From positions 525,829 to 589,828 of the forward strand of contig NZ_LMCQ01000012.1 in NCBI RefSeq assembly GCF_001424835.1: 64,000 nucleotides of DNA, given 5' to 3'. Shown here in pieces: positions 22,257-31,045 of the stretch. The position numbers and the translations under genes are program-made. Every line of letters starts with the position of its first letter. Positions within the stretch are counted from its first letter, which is position 1. The stretch is from Variovorax sp. Root318D1 (lineage in GTDB: Bacteria > Pseudomonadota > Gammaproteobacteria > Burkholderiales > Burkholderiaceae_C). A model generated the notes under the pieces. That model ran no database searches. It saw only the letters and a list, made by a program, of their open reading frames with translations, and had not been told where the DNA came from.

Positions 22257-24233
22257 CTATTCCAGGAGCACCCGCGTCTTGAACGGAAGCGGCTCGAGCG
22301 CCGTGCGGATCCGCTTCTGCAGCGTGTCCGCGAGTGGGCCCGCAGCGGTTGCATCGATGCGCACCTGCACGAGGCCCTCGCCCTCGCTCTGCACGCGCGG
22401 CCGTGCGGCTTGCGCCACGCCGAGCTCGTCGCAGATTTGCGCCACGCCAGCCGCCACCACGCGGCTCGCGGCCATCGCGCGAAGCTCGGGCTTGTAGATT
22501 TTTCCGACGTTGGTCATCGGCATGTTCTCGATGACGATCACCGACTTGGGTTTGGCCGGCGCCTCGTCGACGCGCGCGGCCGTGAAGGCCAGCAGTTCGT
22601 CCTCGGTGGCCGATGCGCCCGGCACCAGCGTGGCAAAGACCACCGGCAGTTCGCCGGCATACGCATCGGGTGCGCCCACCGCCGCGCACAGCTGCACCGC
22701 GGGATGCGCGCCCAGCGCGTCCTCGATCACCTTGGGGTCGATGTTGTGGCCGCTGCGGATGATCAGGTCCTTCGAGCGGCCGCTGAGGTTGAGCCGCCCT
22801 TCGCCGTCGATCCATCCCAAGTCGCCGGTCGCGAGCCAGCCGTCGGCGGTGAAGGCCCTGGCGTTGTCGGCCGGATCGACGAAGCCAGAGAACAGGTTGG
22901 GCGACTTGAACAGCACCATGCCCTGCTCGCCAGGCGGCAGGTCGCGGTTGCTGGCGTTGCCGTTTTCGTCGAGCGCCACGATGCGCATCTGCATGTAGGG
23001 CAGCGGAAAACCAACGCAGCCCGCGGGCCCGTCAACGCCCGGCGGCGTGATGGTCGAGATGCCGGCCATCTCGGTCATGCCCAGGCTCTCGTGCACGTGC
23101 AGGCCGAACAGGCGCTCGAAGCGCGCGGCCAGTTCCGGCGAGAGCACGGCGGCGCCGGTGCGGCAGTAGCCGATCGATGAAATGTCGGCGCCATTGAGCG
23201 GCACGTTCGCCAGCGCCGCAAGCACTGTGGGCACGGCCGAGAGCGATGTCGGCCGGTATTTCTCGACCAGCTTCCAGTAGTTGGCAAGCACCTCCTTGTT
23301 GCGCAGCAGCGAGGGGGTCGGAATGATCACCTCCACACCGGCCGAGAGCGATGCCAGCGAAGCCGGCAGCACGCCCGCCACGTGGAACAGCGGATAGCCG
23401 TTGATCGAGATGCCTTGTTCGTTCATGCCCGCGACCTGCACGCTGGCCCACGCGGTAAACACTTGCGCGCCGTGGCTGTGGCGCGCGAGCTTCGGGGCGC
23501 CGGTGGTGCCGCCGGTATGAAAGTAGGCGGCAATGTCGGAGGGTGCGATGTCGCGGCCGCTCACGAGGCGATCAGACGGTTGTGCCGAACGCAGCACGTC
23601 GAAGTCGGCCACGCCCGGCAGCGCGGCCGCGCTGCCCGATCCTGTTTCATGCAGCGCGCCCGCCGAACCCGGCGCTTCGTCATGCGGCGCCACGCGCAGC
23701 ACGGTCGTGAGCGTGGGCGCCTGCCCGCGCAAACGCATGGCCTTCGACCACATGCCCGATTCGCTGTCGGAGCCATAGGCGATCAGCACCTTGGCGCGGC
23801 CGGCGGTCATCAGCGCCACCAGCTTCTCGTCGGTCAAGAGCGGATTGAGCGGCTGCACGATGCCGGCCGCTTCGCCGCCCCAGAGGGCCAGGTGGTATTC
23901 GAGGCAGCCTGGCAGCAGCACCGCCACCGCGTCATCAGGGCCCACGCCCAGGGCGTGCAGCATGTTCGCAGTCTGGTGGATGCCCGCGAGCAAGTCGGCA
24001 TACGACCAGCGGATTGGTTCATCGGCCGGGTTGCCGGTGCGCAAAAAGGTCAGCGCGGTCTTGTTGCCGAAGGCCGCTCCCGCGTTGCGGAAGATCTCGT
24101 AGGTACTGCGGACTGTCAGCGCCTGCGCAAGCGGCGTCTCTTCGAGCTTGCGGATGTCCGCCAGGCTGCGAACCGGCAACAGGGGGCGGAACGGCGCCCC
24201 GCCCGGACTGGTCTTCTTGTCGTTGCCTGTCAT
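22257..24233 (-). CDS. acyl-CoA synthetase (AMP-forming)
   Basis: 658-residue member of the ANL superfamily that activates a carboxylic acid with ATP and CoA. The P-loop-like motif F-H-T-G-G-T-T-G-A-P-K is at about 233-243, A5 is E-S-L-G-M-T-E-M-A-G, A7 is G-W-L-A-T-G-D-L-G, and A8 is G-R-S-K-D-L-I-I-R-S-G-H-N-I-D-P. The late catalytic Lys is likely in N-V-G-K-I-Y-K-P-E. It is about 100 residues longer than typical ligases, mostly at the N-terminus and in the tail. In the pim-type reading of this cluster it is the PimA counterpart that makes the starter acyl-CoA. ATG 24233 follows AGGAG. Confidence 0.92.
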   Translation of the reverse strand: MTGNDKKTSPGGAPFRPLLPVRSLADIRKLEETPLAQALTVRSTYEIFRNAGAAFGNKTALTFLRTGNPADEPIRWSYADLLAGIHQTANMLHALGVGPDDAVAVLLPGCLEYHLALWGGEAAGIVQPLNPLLTDEKLVALMTAGRAKVLIAYGSDSESGMWSKAMRLRGQAPTLTTVLRVAPHDEAPGSAGALHETGSGSAAALPGVADFDVLRSAQPSDRLVSGRDIAPSDIAAYFHTGGTTGAPKLARHSHGAQVFTAWASVQVAGMNEQGISINGYPLFHVAGVLPASLASLSAGVEVIIPTPSLLRNKEVLANYWKLVEKYRPTSLSAVPTVLAALANVPLNGADISSIGYCRTGAAVLSPELAARFERLFGLHVHESLGMTEMAGISTITPPGVDGPAGCVGFPLPYMQMRIVALDENGNASNRDLPPGEQGMVLFKSPNLFSGFVDPADNARAFTADGWLATGDLGWIDGEGRLNLSGRSKDLIIRSGHNIDPKVIEDALGAHPAVQLCAAVGAPDAYAGELPVVFATLVPGASATEDELLAFTAARVDEAPAKPKSVIVIENMPMTNVGKIYKPELRAMAASRVVAAGVAQICDELGVAQAARPRVQSEGEGLVQVRIDATAAGPLADTLQKRIRTALEPLPFKTRVLLE

Positions 24234-24280
24234 GTCGTCTCCTGATGTTGTCTCTTGCCGGCCGCGCGCGAATCGCTGTT

Positions 24281-25285
24281 TTACTGGTTCGTGATCTTGT
24301 TGTCGCGGATGACCTTGCCCCAGCGCTCGAAATCCTGGCGCATGCGCGTGCCCGTCTGCTCGGGCGTGCCGTAGGCCGCGAAGGAGCCAACGCCTTCGAG
24401 CTTGTCCTGCACTTCCTTGTCAGCCAGCGCGGACTTCAGCTCGGCGCTCATGCGGTCGACCACGTCCTTGGGTGTACCCGCCGGCGCCAGCAGCCCGCCC
24501 CACGAGGTCGCATCGAAACCAGGGAAGCCCTGCTCGGCGACAGTCTTCACTTCGGGCAGCAGGCTCACGCGCTTGCCCGATCCGACCGCGATGGCGCGCA
24601 GCGTGCCCGCGCGGATGTGCGGCATCACCGCCACCAGGTCGGAGAACATCGCAGGCACCTGCCCGCCGATCAGGTCGGTCACGGCTGGTGCGCTGCCGCG
24701 GTAGGGCACGTGCTGCATCTCGAACTTGCCGATGTTCTTGAGCTGCTCGGTCGTCAGGTGGCCGAAGCTGCCGGCGCCGGCCGTCGTGTAGTTGAGCTTG
24801 CCGCCCTCGGCCTTGGCCTTGGCGATCAGGCCTTGCAAGTCGTTCACGCCGGGCAACGCCTTCGGATTGACCACCATCACGATTGGCAAGTCATAGACGA
24901 CGCCCACGGGCGTAAAGCTCTTGAAGATGTCGTAGGGCGTCTGGCCGTACAGGTGCGCGGCCAGCAGCGTGGGCGTGGCCAGCATCACGAAGGTGTAGCC
25001 GTCGGGCGCGGCCTTGGCGGCCGCCGCCGCGCCGATGGTGCCCGAGGCGCCGCTGCGGTTGTCGATGAGGATGTTCTGCTTCAGGCCCTGCGACATCTTC
25101 TGCGCCACGATGCGCGTCGCGACGTCGGTCGGGCCACCGGGCGGAAAGGGCACGATGACCGTGATCGGCTTGGACGGCCAGGCTTGTGCGAAGGCGGCGC
25201 CGGCCGCGAGCGGAAGGGCCAGTGCGATGAGTGCACGGCGTGCGGGATTGCGAAGGGAGCGGGAAGAAGAAAAGGCCATGGACAT
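24281..25285 (-). CDS. Bug/TctC-type tripartite tricarboxylate receptor
   Basis: 334-residue periplasmic receptor with a signal peptide ending A-G-A-A-F-A-Q-A and the hallmark W-P-S-K-P-I-T-V-I-V-P-F-P-P-G-G plus D-N-R-S-G-A-S-G-T-I-G. A second in-frame ATG at 25279 is possible. It sits between the CaiB-type CoA-transferase and the CoA ligase, inside the beta-oxidation block, so it probably captures the acid that this cluster degrades. No TctAB permease is nearby. It is clearly diverged from the paralogue at 21193 and is not a recent duplicate. Confidence 0.92.
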   Translation of the reverse strand: MSMAFSSSRSLRNPARRALIALALPLAAGAAFAQAWPSKPITVIVPFPPGGPTDVATRIVAQKMSQGLKQNILIDNRSGASGTIGAAAAAKAAPDGYTFVMLATPTLLAAHLYGQTPYDIFKSFTPVGVVYDLPIVMVVNPKALPGVNDLQGLIAKAKAEGGKLNYTTAGAGSFGHLTTEQLKNIGKFEMQHVPYRGSAPAVTDLIGGQVPAMFSDLVAVMPHIRAGTLRAIAVGSGKRVSLLPEVKTVAEQGFPGFDATSWGGLLAPAGTPKDVVDRMSAELKSALADKEVQDKLEGVGSFAAYGTPEQTGTRMRQDFERWGKVIRDNKITNQ

Positions 25286-25316
25286 GTTCAAGGGATCGGA
25301 AGAGAGACAAGCGCCT

Positions 25317-26525
25317 TCAGACGACGCCATTTGATTTGAGTTGCGCGAGCCTGTCGTCCGACAGGCCGAGCAGCGACTGCAGCACCTCGTGCGTGCCTTC
25401 GCCCAGTTGCGGCGGTGCGCTGCGCACGGGCAGGCGTTCGCCGTCGAAGCGATAGGGCGGCGCCAGCACGTTGACCGTGCCGGCCACCGGATGCGGCTGC
25501 TCGGTGACAAGGCCGGCATCGGTCGCACGCTTGGAGTTCAGCGCTTCGAGCAGGCCGAGCACCTCGCCGCAGGGAATGCCCGATTTCGTGAGCTTCGCCA
25601 GCAGGTCTGCGCGTTGGCGCCTGGCCAATTCGGCGTGCAGCTCTGGCAGCAGCACTCCGCGGTTCGCCGATCGCAGGATGTTGGTCTTGAAGCGCTCGTC
25701 GGCCGCGAGGTCGGGCCGGTCGATCACCTCGGTGCAGAAGCGCGCGAACTGCGCGTTGTTGCCCACGGTGATGACCAGCGGGCCGTCGGCCGCATCGAAC
25801 ACGCCATACGGCACGATCGACGGATGCGAGTTGCCGTAGCGCGGGGGGTCCTCGCCCATCAGCAGCGCCTCCAGGCCGTAGTAGGCGGTGATCATCAGGC
25901 CGCAGTCGAACAGCGCCATCTCGACGTGACGGCCCTTGCCGGTTTTTTCGCGCTGATAGAGCGCGGCCAGGATGGCCTGCGCCGAATACATGCCGGTGAA
26001 CAGGTCGACCATGGCCACGCCGAACTTCAGCGGCGGCTGGTTCGCTTCGCCGTTGAGCGCCATCAAGCCGGCTTCGCCCTGCACCACGAGGTCGTAGCCG
26101 GGGCGTGCGGCCTCGGGGCCGGTGCGGTCGTAGCCCGAGATCGAGCAGTAGATGAGCCCCGGCTGCTCCTTGCTGAGCTGCTCGTAGCCGAGCCCGAGCT
26201 TGTCGATGCCGCCGAACTTGAAGTTCTGGATCACCACGTCGCATTGCTTCGCAAGGTCGCGTGCGATCTGCTGGCCTTCGGGCGTCTGCAGGTCGAGCGT
26301 GACCGAGCGCTTGTTGCGGTTCACGCTGTTGAAGTAGGCCGTCTCGGTCTTGCCGACGCGCAGGCCCCAGTCGCGCGTGTCGTCGCCGCGGCCCGGGTGC
26401 TCGACTTTGATTACTTCGGCGCCCATGTCGGCCAGCACCATGCCGCACCAGGGGCCCGCGAGGATGCGGGACAGATCGAGAACGCGCACGCCGGCAAGCG
26501 GCAGCGATGAATTGAGCATGGGCAT
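25317..26525 (-). CDS. CaiB/BaiF family CoA-transferase
   Basis: 402-residue class III CoA-transferase. It has the N-terminal L-A-G-V-R-V-L-D-L-S-R-I-L-A-G-P pattern, the V-I-K-V-E-H-P-G-R-G-D-D segment, and the Asp nucleophile at about 174 in A-M-V-D-L-F-T-G. The enzyme moves CoA between carboxylic acids through an aspartyl-CoA intermediate. ATG 26525 has GGGAG 8 bases upstream; ATG 26519 is an alternative. In this cluster it offers a second way, besides the ligase, to make the acyl-CoA, for example recycling CoA from a chain-shortened product. That role is inference. Confidence 0.92.
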   Translation of the reverse strand: MPMLNSSLPLAGVRVLDLSRILAGPWCGMVLADMGAEVIKVEHPGRGDDTRDWGLRVGKTETAYFNSVNRNKRSVTLDLQTPEGQQIARDLAKQCDVVIQNFKFGGIDKLGLGYEQLSKEQPGLIYCSISGYDRTGPEAARPGYDLVVQGEAGLMALNGEANQPPLKFGVAMVDLFTGMYSAQAILAALYQREKTGKGRHVEMALFDCGLMITAYYGLEALLMGEDPPRYGNSHPSIVPYGVFDAADGPLVITVGNNAQFARFCTEVIDRPDLAADERFKTNILRSANRGVLLPELHAELARRQRADLLAKLTKSGIPCGEVLGLLEALNSKRATDAGLVTEQPHPVAGTVNVLAPPYRFDGERLPVRSAPPQLGEGTHEVLQSLLGLSDDRLAQLKSNGVV

Positions 26526-26598
26526 GAGGGCAACTCCCTGGAAACGAGAAAGCCCCGCACCGGGTGCGAGGCGAGATGGCGTGCGAGTTCGGGCGGTG

Positions 26599-27411
26599 TC
26601 AGGTGGCTTGCGACTTCTGTCCGCGCAGCGCCGCGAAATCCGCCGTGCGCTTGCCGAGAAAAGCGCCGATGCCTTCGGCCGCTTCGACATCCGCTTGGGA
26701 CTCGACCATGTACACGGCCTCGGCTTCGAGCTGCTCTTCGAGCGTGGTGCGGTGCGCCTGGCGGCACAGGGTCTTGATGCGCGCGCTCGCGCGCTGCGGA
26801 CCGTTGGCCACCTTGGCCGCAAGCGCGATGGCCTCGGCCAGCGCCGCGCCCTTGTCGGTCAGGCGGTTGACCGCGCCCAATGCATGCAGGCGCTCGGCCG
26901 GCATGCGATCGCCGGTCAGGCACATCTCGGTCAGCACCTGGCGCGAGACGAACTCCGAGAGAAAGGCCGTCGCGCCGCCGTCCGGCGTGAGGCCGACCTT
27001 GACGTAGGCGACCGTGTAGAACGCATCGCGCGCCGACACCAGCATGTCGCAGGCCAGCGCCATCGACAGGCCCGCACCGGCCGCGCCGCCTTCGACGGCC
27101 GCGATGACGGGCTTGCCGCAATCGCGGATCGCACGGATCAGGTCGTGCAGGCCTTCGAGCTTTTCGCGGCGCTCCGAGGCGGGCAGTTCGCGGCGCTTGG
27201 CCAGCAGGTTCAGGTCGCCGCCGGAGCAGAAGAAATCGCCCGCGCCGGTGAAGACGATCGCGCCGACTTCGGGGTCGTTTTGCGCATCGGCAAGCGCGGC
27301 GCTCAGTTCCGCATACAGCGTCGGCGTGATCGCGTTGCGCGCGCCGGGGTTGCTGTTGGTCAGGATGCGCACGGCGCCTTGCTGGGAGATCAACACGGTC
27401 TTGTCGGTCAT
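26599..27411 (-). CDS. enoyl-CoA hydratase/isomerase family protein, PaaG-like
   Basis: 270-residue crotonase-fold protein with oxyanion segments S-G-G-D-L-N-L-L and E-G-G-A-A-G-A-G-L-S. Hydratase glutamates are absent. Instead A-Y-V-K-V-G-L-T-P-D-G-G places Asp as in PaaG-type isomerases. It therefore probably isomerises unsaturated acyl-CoA, matching the PimE position in pim-type clusters. Its ATG overlaps the stop of the upstream acyl-CoA dehydrogenase (ATGA), so translation is coupled. The hydratase step of the pathway is supplied by the bifunctional protein at 31046. Confidence 0.9.
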   Translation of the reverse strand: MTDKTVLISQQGAVRILTNSNPGARNAITPTLYAELSAALADAQNDPEVGAIVFTGAGDFFCSGGDLNLLAKRRELPASERREKLEGLHDLIRAIRDCGKPVIAAVEGGAAGAGLSMALACDMLVSARDAFYTVAYVKVGLTPDGGATAFLSEFVSRQVLTEMCLTGDRMPAERLHALGAVNRLTDKGAALAEAIALAAKVANGPQRASARIKTLCRQAHRTTLEEQLEAEAVYMVESQADVEAAEGIGAFLGKRTADFAALRGQKSQAT

Positions 27412-28550
27412 GCCGCCACCTCCTTGCCGAGCGCGATGTAGCGCTGCAGATGATGGTCCTCGTCGCCGAGCTGGTGGTCGATCATCACGAGCCGCTTGGC
27501 GTAGTGCGGCAGCGGCAGCTCCCACGTCATGCCGATGCCGCCGTGCATCTGGATGCTCTCTTCCGCCACCAGCGCGCCGATGCGGCCGATGCTGAACTTG
27601 GTGGCCGACAGCGCGCGCTCGCGCGCCACGCGGTCGGTGCCGTCGATGGCGGCCGCGGCGTTGATCACGGCCGAACGGGCCTGCTCGATCTCGAGCAGCA
27701 GATCGGCCATGCGGTGCTGCAGCGCCTGGAAGCTGCCGATCAGAATGCCGAACTGCTTGCGCGTGCGCAGGTAGTCGAGCGTCGCGGTCTTGGCGGCTTC
27801 CATTGCGCCCAGCGCCTCGGCGCACAGCGCGAGCACGCCGCGGCCGATGGCGCGTTCCAGCGTCGCACTGCCCTGGCCTTCGGTGCCCAGCAGTGCGTCG
27901 GCGCCCAGTTTCACACCGTCGAGCGTGAGTTCTGCGACACGGCCGCCGTCGATGGCGGGGCAGCCGCGCACCGTGAGGCCTGCCGTCTTCGCGGGCACGA
28001 GGAACAGCGAGATGCCGACCTCGTCGTCCACCTGGCCCGAGGTGCGAGCGGAGACGAGAAACAGGTCGGCCTGCTCGCCCTGCGGCACGACAGCCTTGGC
28101 GCCGTTCAGCACCCAGCCGCCGCCGCTGCGCTCGGCGCGGGTCGAAACTCGTGTGCGTTCGTAATGCGTATCGGCTTCGTCGTGCGCAAAGGCCGCGACG
28201 GTAACGCCGTTGATGATGTCGCCGAGCTTTTCCTTCTGCGCATCGTTGCCGGCAGCACTGAGTGCCTCCCCGACCATCACGGCGCCCAGCAGCGGCTCGA
28301 CCACGAGTCCGCGGCCCAGTGCCTCGAAGACCACGGCAATGTCGAAACCGCCGCCGCCGAAGCCACCATCGGCCTCGCTGAACAGCGCGCCGATCACGCC
28401 GAGTTCGGCGAACTGCTGGAAGATCTCCTTGCTGAACCCGTGCTCGGACTTCGCGATGCGGTCGCGCGCATCGAAGGCGTACTGCTCGGCGATGAAGCGG
28501 TTCAGGCTGTCGGCGAGCATGCGCCGGTCTTCGGTGTGTTCGAAGTTCAT
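27408..28550 (-). CDS. acyl-CoA dehydrogenase, PimD-like small subunit
   Basis: 380-residue flavoprotein of the acyl-CoA dehydrogenase superfamily. The C-terminal helical domain carries R-K-Q-F-G at about 256 and the Q-M-H-G-G-I-G-M-T FAD-binding segment at about 340. It makes the 2,3-double bond in acyl-CoA and passes electrons to ETF. It pairs with the larger dehydrogenase just upstream (11-base gap), as PimC/PimD pair in the Rhodopseudomonas pimeloyl-CoA cluster; together they may form a heteromer. FAD and substrate residues are only partly visible by eye. Confidence 0.9.
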   Translation of the reverse strand: MNFEHTEDRRMLADSLNRFIAEQYAFDARDRIAKSEHGFSKEIFQQFAELGVIGALFSEADGGFGGGGFDIAVVFEALGRGLVVEPLLGAVMVGEALSAAGNDAQKEKLGDIINGVTVAAFAHDEADTHYERTRVSTRAERSGGGWVLNGAKAVVPQGEQADLFLVSARTSGQVDDEVGISLFLVPAKTAGLTVRGCPAIDGGRVAELTLDGVKLGADALLGTEGQGSATLERAIGRGVLALCAEALGAMEAAKTATLDYLRTRKQFGILIGSFQALQHRMADLLLEIEQARSAVINAAAAIDGTDRVARERALSATKFSIGRIGALVAEESIQMHGGIGMTWELPLPHYAKRLVMIDHQLGDEDHHLQRYIALGKEVAA

Positions 28551-28561
28551 TGCATGTCTCC

Positions 28562-29770
28562 TTACAGGCCGAGGATCATCTTGGAGATGATGTTCTTCTG
28601 GATTTCATTGGAGCCGCCGAAGATCGACAGCTTGCGGTTGTTGAAGTAGCGCGCGGCCGCGGCGGATGCGTAGGCCGGGCCGAAGGTTTCGCCGTCGAAT
28701 CCGTCGTGCAACGCTTCTTCAACGAAGGGCCGGCCATACACACCCATCGCGCGGCGCGCGAGCGACGAAATCTCCTGCCGGATTTCGGTGCCGCGGATCT
28801 TCAGCATCGAGCTCTCCGCGCCCGGCACGCCGCCGCCGGCCACGGCGGCGATCACGCGCAGGTTCGTCGTCTTCATGTTCTCGAGGTCGATCTCGACGCG
28901 CGCCAGGCGTGCCGCGAACGCCGGGTCTTCGGCCAGCGGCTTGCCGTTCTTCGTCTGCGTGGCGGCAATGCCCTTGAGCTGTTCGAGCGCGGCCACCGAG
29001 AAACCAACGCCCGCGATGTTGGTGCGCTCGTAGGTCAAGAGGTACTTGGCGCAGGTCCAGCCCTTGTTCTCTTCGCCGACGAGGTTCTCGGCCGGCACGC
29101 GCACGTCGGAGAAGAACACCTCGTTCACCTCATGCTCGCCGTCGAGCGTGATGATCGGGCGCACTTCCACGCCCGGCGAGGTCATGTCGATCAAGAGGAA
29201 GCTGATGCCCTCCTGTTTCTTCGCCTCGCGGTTGGTGCGCACCAGGCAGAAGATCATGTTGGCGTGCTGGCCCAGCGTGGTCCAGGTCTTCTGGCCGTTC
29301 ACGATGTAGTGGTCGCCCTTGGCATCGATGCCGCGTACGGCCGAGGTCTTCACGGCGGCCAAGTCGGAGCCCGCGCCGGGTTCCGAATAGCCCTGGCACC
29401 ACCAGTCGTCGCCGTTCAGAATGCGCGGCAGCCAGCGCTGCTTCTGCGCCTCGTTGCCATACTTGATGAGCACCGGGCCCAGCATGTTCACGCCGAAGGG
29501 CACGATGCGCGGCGCGAAGGCCAGCGCGCATTCGTGTTCGAAGATGAACTTCTCCACCGCCGTCCAGCCCGGGCCGCCGTACTGCTCGGGCCAGTGGTTG
29601 GCGAGCCAGCCGCGCTCGTTGAGGATGGCGTGCCACTCCTCCATGTCGGCCTTGGCGAGGATCTTGCCGCCGCCGACCTTCGCCGAGAGGCGCGCGGGCA
29701 GTTTGTCGGCCAGAAAGGCGCGCACTTCCGCGCGGAAGGCTTCTTCTTCGGGGGTGAAGTTCAGGTCCAT
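28562..29770 (-). CDS. acyl-CoA dehydrogenase, PimC-like large subunit
   Basis: 402 residues. The central FAD-binding signature is G-Y-S-E-P-G-A-G-S-D-L-A at about 130 and W-T-T-L-G-Q-H at about 166. The C-terminus has F-G-G-S-N-E-I-Q-K-N-I in place of the usual Y-G-G-T/S-x-E. Tryptophan-rich N-terminal segments (W-L-A-N-H-W-P-E-Q-Y-G-G-P-G-W) are characteristic of this FadE-like subgroup, which includes PimC. It is the middle gene of a tight reverse block, 11 bases upstream of its partner dehydrogenase and 11 bases after the thiolase stop. Confidence 0.92.
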   Translation of the reverse strand: MDLNFTPEEEAFRAEVRAFLADKLPARLSAKVGGGKILAKADMEEWHAILNERGWLANHWPEQYGGPGWTAVEKFIFEHECALAFAPRIVPFGVNMLGPVLIKYGNEAQKQRWLPRILNGDDWWCQGYSEPGAGSDLAAVKTSAVRGIDAKGDHYIVNGQKTWTTLGQHANMIFCLVRTNREAKKQEGISFLLIDMTSPGVEVRPIITLDGEHEVNEVFFSDVRVPAENLVGEENKGWTCAKYLLTYERTNIAGVGFSVAALEQLKGIAATQTKNGKPLAEDPAFAARLARVEIDLENMKTTNLRVIAAVAGGGVPGAESSMLKIRGTEIRQEISSLARRAMGVYGRPFVEEALHDGFDGETFGPAYASAAAARYFNNRKLSIFGGSNEIQKNIISKMILGL

Positions 29771-29780
29771 CGCCAGCTCC

Positions 29781-30971
29781 TCAGTAGATTTCGAACAGGC
29801 CCGCCGCGCCCATGCCGCCGGCGATGCACATCGTGACCACGGCGTACTTCGCGCCGCGGCGCTTGCCCTCGATCAGCACGTGGCCCGTGAGGCGCGCGCC
29901 GGTCATGCCGAAGGGATGGCCGATGGAGATCGCGCCGCCGTTCACGTTGAGGCGTTCCGACGGAATGCCCAGCTTCTCCTGGCAGTAGATCGACTGCGAG
30001 GCAAAAGCTTCGTTGAGTTCCCACAGGTCGATGTCGTCGACCTTCAGGCCGTGGCGCGCGAGGAGCTTGGGGATTGCGAACACCGGGCCGATGCCCATTT
30101 CGTCGGGCTCGCAACCGGCCACGGCCAGGCCGCGGAACGCACCCATCGGCTTCAGGTTGGCGCGCTCTGCTTCCTTGGCTTCCATCAGCACGCAGGCCGA
30201 CGCGCCATCGGACAGCTGCGAGGCATTGCCCGCGGTGATGAACTTGTCCTCGCCCATCACCGGCTTCAGCTTGGCGAGCGCTTCGTAGGTGGTGCCACGG
30301 CGGTTGCAGTTGTCTTCCGTGGCGGTGACTTCGCGGTAGCTGACTTCCTTTGTCTCCTTGTCGGTCACGGCCATGGTGGTGGTGCAGGCGACGATCTCGT
30401 CCTTGTAGCGGCCGGCAATCTGTGCTTCTTCGGTCTTGCGCTGGCTCTCGGCCGAGAAGCGGTCCTGTGCTTCGCGGCTGATGTTGTAGCGCTTGGCCAC
30501 GATGTCTGCGGTCTCGATCATCGCCATGTAGAGGGCGGGCTTGTGCTCGACGATCCAGGGGTCCAGGCTGAGGTCGCCGCCGTCGCCCGGGCTGCGGCCG
30601 CGGATCTGCGAGATGCTTTCGACGCCGCCCGCGATCATGGCCGGCGCGCCGTCCACCACGATGCGGCCCGCCGCCATCGCGATCGCCTGAAGGCCTGAGG
30701 CGCAGAAGCGGTTCACGGTGGTGCCGGCGATGCTGATCGGCAGGCCTGCGCGGATGATGCTCTGGCGCGCGATGTTGCGGCCCGTGGTGCCTTCGGGGTA
30801 GCCGCAGCCGAGGATCGCGTCCTCGATCAGCGCGGGGTCGAGACCCGAGCGCTCGACGGCCGCGCGCACCGCAAAGGCGGCCAGCGTGGCGCCGGGCGTG
30901 ATGTTGAACTCACCGCGGTGCGCCTTGGTGAGCGGGGTGCGGGCGGTGGAAACGATGACGGCTTCACGCAT
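29781..30971 (-). CDS. acetyl-CoA C-acyltransferase (thiolase), PimB-like
   Basis: 396-residue thiolase for the last step of each beta-oxidation round. The nucleophile is Cys90 in N-R-F-C-A-S-G-L, the catalytic His is in [12 protein letters not shown], and the second Cys is in [15 protein letters not shown] rather than G-H-P-L/I-G and the C-terminal A-G-L-F-E-I-Y fit FadI/PimB-type degradative thiolases. It lies 75 bases after the bifunctional dehydrogenase/hydratase. In cluster logic it is the PimB counterpart. Confidence 0.93.
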   Translation of the reverse strand: MREAVIVSTARTPLTKAHRGEFNITPGATLAAFAVRAAVERSGLDPALIEDAILGCGYPEGTTGRNIARQSIIRAGLPISIAGTTVNRFCASGLQAIAMAAGRIVVDGAPAMIAGGVESISQIRGRSPGDGGDLSLDPWIVEHKPALYMAMIETADIVAKRYNISREAQDRFSAESQRKTEEAQIAGRYKDEIVACTTTMAVTDKETKEVSYREVTATEDNCNRRGTTYEALAKLKPVMGEDKFITAGNASQLSDGASACVLMEAKEAERANLKPMGAFRGLAVAGCEPDEMGIGPVFAIPKLLARHGLKVDDIDLWELNEAFASQSIYCQEKLGIPSERLNVNGGAISIGHPFGMTGARLTGHVLIEGKRRGAKYAVVTMCIAGGMGAAGLFEIY

Positions 30972-31045
30972 GGGGAGGGCTCCTTAGTCAGTTGAGGACA
31001 GAGCAAAAACTGCTGCGCAGTTTCTTGGTCTGTCCCGCAAGGTTT